From contig JAUVAR010000117.1 of NCBI GenBank assembly GCA_030591625.1, forward strand, positions 1-7,414: DNA of 7,414 bases, given 5' to 3'. Positions 6,601 through 7,414 of the stretch are shown here, in pieces (positions within the stretch are counted from its first letter, which is position 1; each line of letters starts with the position of its first letter). The notes under the pieces were generated by a model. That model was not told the origin of the DNA, ran no database searches, and saw only the letters and a list, made by a program, of their open reading frames with translations. Made by a program: the position numbers and the translations under genes. The DNA comes from Candidatus Zixiibacteriota bacterium. Its GTDB lineage: Bacteria > Zixibacteria > MSB-5A5 > GN15 > FEB-12.

Positions 6601-6884
6601 CTTGTGCTCCGGGGAACAACAGTTGCGGTGTTCTCATCGGCGCTGGAGGCATTGGTTGTTCTTGCTGCATCGGGATAACCGGCAACATCGATTGTGATCC
6701 TACCAACGTGGTCGACGTGGGCGATCTAACTGTGTTAATAGATTATCTATTCATCTCGAACACGCCACTGTGTTGCGTTGAGGAAGCGAGCACTTACCAC
6801 GATGGGTCAATAGATATCCAAGACCTTACAAGGTTAATTGATTATCTGTTCATAAGTTTTACACCACCTGCAACCTGCCACTAG
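3576..6884 (+). CDS. Secreted triple parallel beta-helix protein with C-terminal dockerin
   Basis: This 1102-residue exported protein has a signal peptide (1-25) and three tandem copies of a complete right-handed parallel beta-helix domain: A about 27-357, B about 366-697 and C about 706-1028. A C-terminal dockerin-type module follows (about 1029-1102). Each copy opens with VP...PTIQ.AI......DTV.VA.GTY.G.GN, passes TIIDC.GT (Cys 86, 425, 765), and contains many short Asn/Gly-rich rungs such as NCTFV.N. Each copy closes with FC-x14-C-x6-C and a final GC. Short linkers (EGPPPPRA, QIDHDPRT) join the copies. Beta-helices of this kind bind or cut polysaccharides or serve as structural surface proteins. 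No lyase catalytic set is recognisable, so binding or structure is as likely as catalysis. No LPXTG motif or T9SS sorting tail is visible, so the dockerin may provide attachment. The gene stands alone behind its own promoter candidate and is visibly richer in GC than the upstream genes. Confidence 0.88.
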   Translation: MRRIANIFVLSLALFGLGTNNSISAIINVPAGQPTIQAGIDAASASDTVIVASGTYTGAGNRRIDFGIKNIVLQSLSGPEATIIDCEGTELDPQYAFLINGQQDSTNIIDGFTITGCWDSTWSQAAVTVHNSTLYMRNCFLDSNVGGAIYVNGGSPDADFLILEDCRITNNKGGAAVYGHYLSVNITGTEVGFNSGDGMSVWQCHELILDNSIFHNNGGSGLWFTQMGQNCEITNCTFVMNQTGIVFDWDFPKGSGDLSDVRYLDSSGMANSIVAFNRTRGVVLAAPFYYYMNCNNVVGNPNGDWVGENYGTEYGNISYDPRFCDTSAADFTLQSGSACLPEHNSCGVLMGALDEGCEGPPPPRARLVPSEYPTIQDAIDSCSVDDTVMVAAGTYSGVGNRDLDFNGVNIILMSESGPDATIIDCEGTESEPHRCLTLQSGEDTTSIIQGLTFTNAYAATWGDAAVLIDGASARVRDCIFEDNNANGFAAMSAEVYISDCIARNNANNGFEVDGFYAEISRVEAYGNLNNGIFINGGGQFIIDSSVMHNNDHAGMFIHYFGGGFYVSNCTFVSNGYGLQYDWNYPKGTGIESASLLSDTAYIDNCIAAFNTFYGFTSSYMVIPHLTRCSDAFGNGSSDWNISFYDGLEYGAGDAYGNFSLNPYFCDTLSGDYSISSSSPCAPEISLCDLIGALDVGCQIDHDPRTWRVPGDRPTIQEAINTCLEGDTVLVAPGTYTGFGNVDLKFLGRNIVLTSEVGPQSTIIDCQGTSAEPHSGIKISRGEDTTSIIDGFTIQNSYGYSGSEGAITIVDASATVRNCNILTSYSNSLLCQNGMLNFYNCFVDSCTTNGVKLVACNAKIDGMTGTRLSHAVFWGGRAESLELTNSLMYNNRGFGISVFPITGTFNINSCTFVNNHTGIYLSQNISSPGGPTDTSYISNCISANHNQYGYYTWDGMNHPVIVTCNDAYGNGYQDWHLDPYGHGDAYGNLALDPLFCNTDAKDFNIKEESPCAPGNNSCGVLIGAGGIGCSCCIGITGNIDCDPTNVVDVGDLTVLIDYLFISNTPLCCVEEASTYHDGSIDIQDLTRLIDYLFISFTPPATCH
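3654..4646 (+). repeat. Beta-helix domain copy A (residues 27-357)
   Basis: It opens with INVPAGQPTIQ and ends with GALDEGC. The landmarks C86, C236, C324, C339, C346 and C357 line up with those of copies B and C. It is somewhat the most divergent copy in its first third (LDPQYAFLINGQQDSTNII instead of the ...EPH...GEDTTSII shared by B and C). Confidence 0.8.
4671..5666 (+). repeat. Beta-helix domain copy B (residues 366-697)
   Basis: It opens with RLVPSEYPTIQ and ends with GALDVGC. The aligned prolines of the VP motif are at 30, 369 and 709, so the period is 339-340 residues (about 1020 bp). The landmark cysteines are C425, C569, C665, C680, C687 and C697. The DNA is clearly diverged from copy A, so the duplication is not recent. 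Confidence 0.8.
5691..6659 (+). repeat. Beta-helix domain copy C (residues 706-1028)
   Basis: It opens with WRVPGDRPTIQ and ends with GAGGIGC. The landmark cysteines are C765, C909, C995, C1010, C1017 and C1028. The span from opening to final Cys is about 10 residues shorter than in A and B, through a shorter stretch between C909 and C995. It runs directly into the Cys-rich dockerin. Confidence 0.8.
6660..6881 (+). other. Dockerin-type I-like module (residues 1029-1102), second loop degenerate
   Basis: Two EF-hand-like halves each end in DLT-x-LIDYLFIS. Loop 1 has the calcium positions D1039, D1041, T1043, D1047 and D1050 (positions 1, 3, 5, 9, 12). Loop 2 has S1072, Y1074, D1076, D1080 and D1083, so positions 1 and 3 lack the usual Asp and Asn/Asp. 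Cysteines flank the module (C1030, C1031, C1040, C1066, C1067, C1101) and may form disulfides. Dockerins bind cohesins, but no cohesin is encoded in the window. Confidence 0.8.
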
Positions 6885-7110
6885 CGTAACATACTGAACC
6901 AATTAGAAATCCTATCTGCTGTCATTAGAAAAACCATGGCAGTAAGGGCTCAAATGTATCCGTTATACCAAAAATCTGTTTTTCAAATTCTACCACAATT
7001 TCGTTTGAGCATGGGACCCAATACCTAATCAGAATAACAAAGATCGGTTCGTACGTTTCATGTTTCGCTGAAACTTGTGCTTATACGTGACTGTGCGGGG
7101 ACCCATATAT
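6885..7110. other. Intergenic region after the beta-helix gene
   Basis: I see no gene and no clear terminator. There is a spaced inverted repeat GCTCAAA (6948-6954) / TTTGAGC (7004-7010), a compact hairpin GTTTC-GCT-GAAAC (7062-7074) and a palindrome CATATATATG (7104-7113) at the edge of the recombinase remnant. Confidence 0.4.
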
Positions 7111-7414
7111 ATGCATGGGGTACCAGTTCAAAATGATTCTTTGAGAATTATCGACGACGATCTTTGGAAGTCAATTCACGAAAACTCCAAAAAGTACGCC
7201 AAAAGCACTAGGGGTCCAAGAGGACAATACCTCTTATCAGGACTTCTCAAGTGTAAAGAGTGTGGCTCCAGTCTGGTAGTTCAAAACTCCGGCCGATCAT
7301 CTGTTTACATGTGCAACGGTTACCGTAACGGCGGCGCTTCTGTCTGCCAAAATAACCACCGACTGACTCGTTTTGGCCTTGAACGTGAATTCAGTAATTC
7401 ACTCACACAACTCC
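7111..7414 (+). CDS. Large serine recombinase, 5'-truncated remnant, runs off window
   Basis: From the ATG at 7111 the frame is open to the window end (101 codons). It starts with VPVQNDSLRIIDDDLWKSI, which matches the end of the 'recombinase' domain (PF07508 type), and continues through GQYLLSGLLKCKECGSSLV into a zinc ribbon (PF13408 type). The ribbon has C48-x2-C51, C68 and C79, followed by the typical Q/N-N-x-R-L segment (QNNHRL, 80-85). In full-length family members, roughly 250-300 residues precede this point, including the resolvase catalytic domain with its nucleophilic serine. Here the frame closes at TGA 7069-7071 and the codons between show no family resemblance, so the catalytic part is missing. 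It is most likely a remnant of an integrated phage or element. A short zinc-ribbon-only protein is the alternative, with only a poor GGGG at 7097-7100 as ribosome binding site. Confidence 0.75.
   Translation, partial: MHGVPVQNDSLRIIDDDLWKSIHENSKKYAKSTRGPRGQYLLSGLLKCKECGSSLVVQNSGRSSVYMCNGYRNGGASVCQNNHRLTRFGLEREFSNSLTQL

Noticed and set aside
3654..6659. Long DNA repeats that could recombine or signal assembly collapse
   Set aside because: The three copies are alike at protein level but differ at many positions in DNA, with no long identical stretches seen. Recent duplication or misassembly is not indicated.
3576..6884. Assignment of the beta-helix protein as a pectate lyase or other defined polysaccharide lyase
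   Set aside because: The fold type is clear, but no family-specific catalytic residues can be recognised, so an enzymatic call would be guesswork.

Overview
The window looks like a piece of an uncultured bacterium of the FCB group, most plausibly candidate phylum Zixibacteria or a close relative. This is inferred from protein style, not from a marker gene. The large secreted protein has the Cys-flanked C-terminal dockerin (a GNxDxDP...VDVGDLTxLIDYLF type module), the 'VP...PTIQ.AID...DTV.VA.GTY.G.GN' beta-helix opening and the 'FC..............C......C.........(.)GC' ending that I associate with surface and secreted proteins of those lineages.

Layout, all genes on the + strand. (1) Positions 1-198 are the 3' end of an unrecognised gene. 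(2) Positions 430-1518 encode a DUF362-family protein with a GTG start and a GGAG ribosome binding site. (3) Positions 1747-3096 encode a polytopic membrane protein that resembles Wzy/O-antigen polymerases. Genes 2 and 3 have non-ATG or ambiguous starts and are separated by gaps of about 230 bp. They look AT-rich compared with the next gene, as is common in polysaccharide-synthesis islands. (4) Positions 3097-3575 are a 479-bp non-coding stretch. It holds a long hairpin (3293-3325) and, just before the next gene, a candidate promoter whose spacer contains a perfect 12-bp palindrome. (5) Positions 3576-6884 encode a 1102-residue exported protein. It consists of a signal peptide, three tandem full-length beta-helix domains of about 340 residues each, and a C-terminal dockerin whose second calcium loop is degenerate. 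(6) Positions 6885-7110 are non-coding. (7) From 7111 to the window end is the C-terminal part of a large serine recombinase (end of the recombinase domain plus zinc ribbon). It lacks its catalytic domain and runs off the window.

How they may work together: the left half looks like the edge of a surface-glycan locus (polymerase plus DUF362 enzyme), and the right half encodes a large surface or secreted repeat protein with its own promoter. The recombinase remnant suggests the area has been a landing site for mobile DNA. No link between the glycan genes and the beta-helix protein is proven. I see no tRNA, rRNA, CRISPR array, complete insertion sequence or clear Rho-independent terminator. The most rewarding objects are the triple beta-helix/dockerin protein and the regulatory region in front of it.
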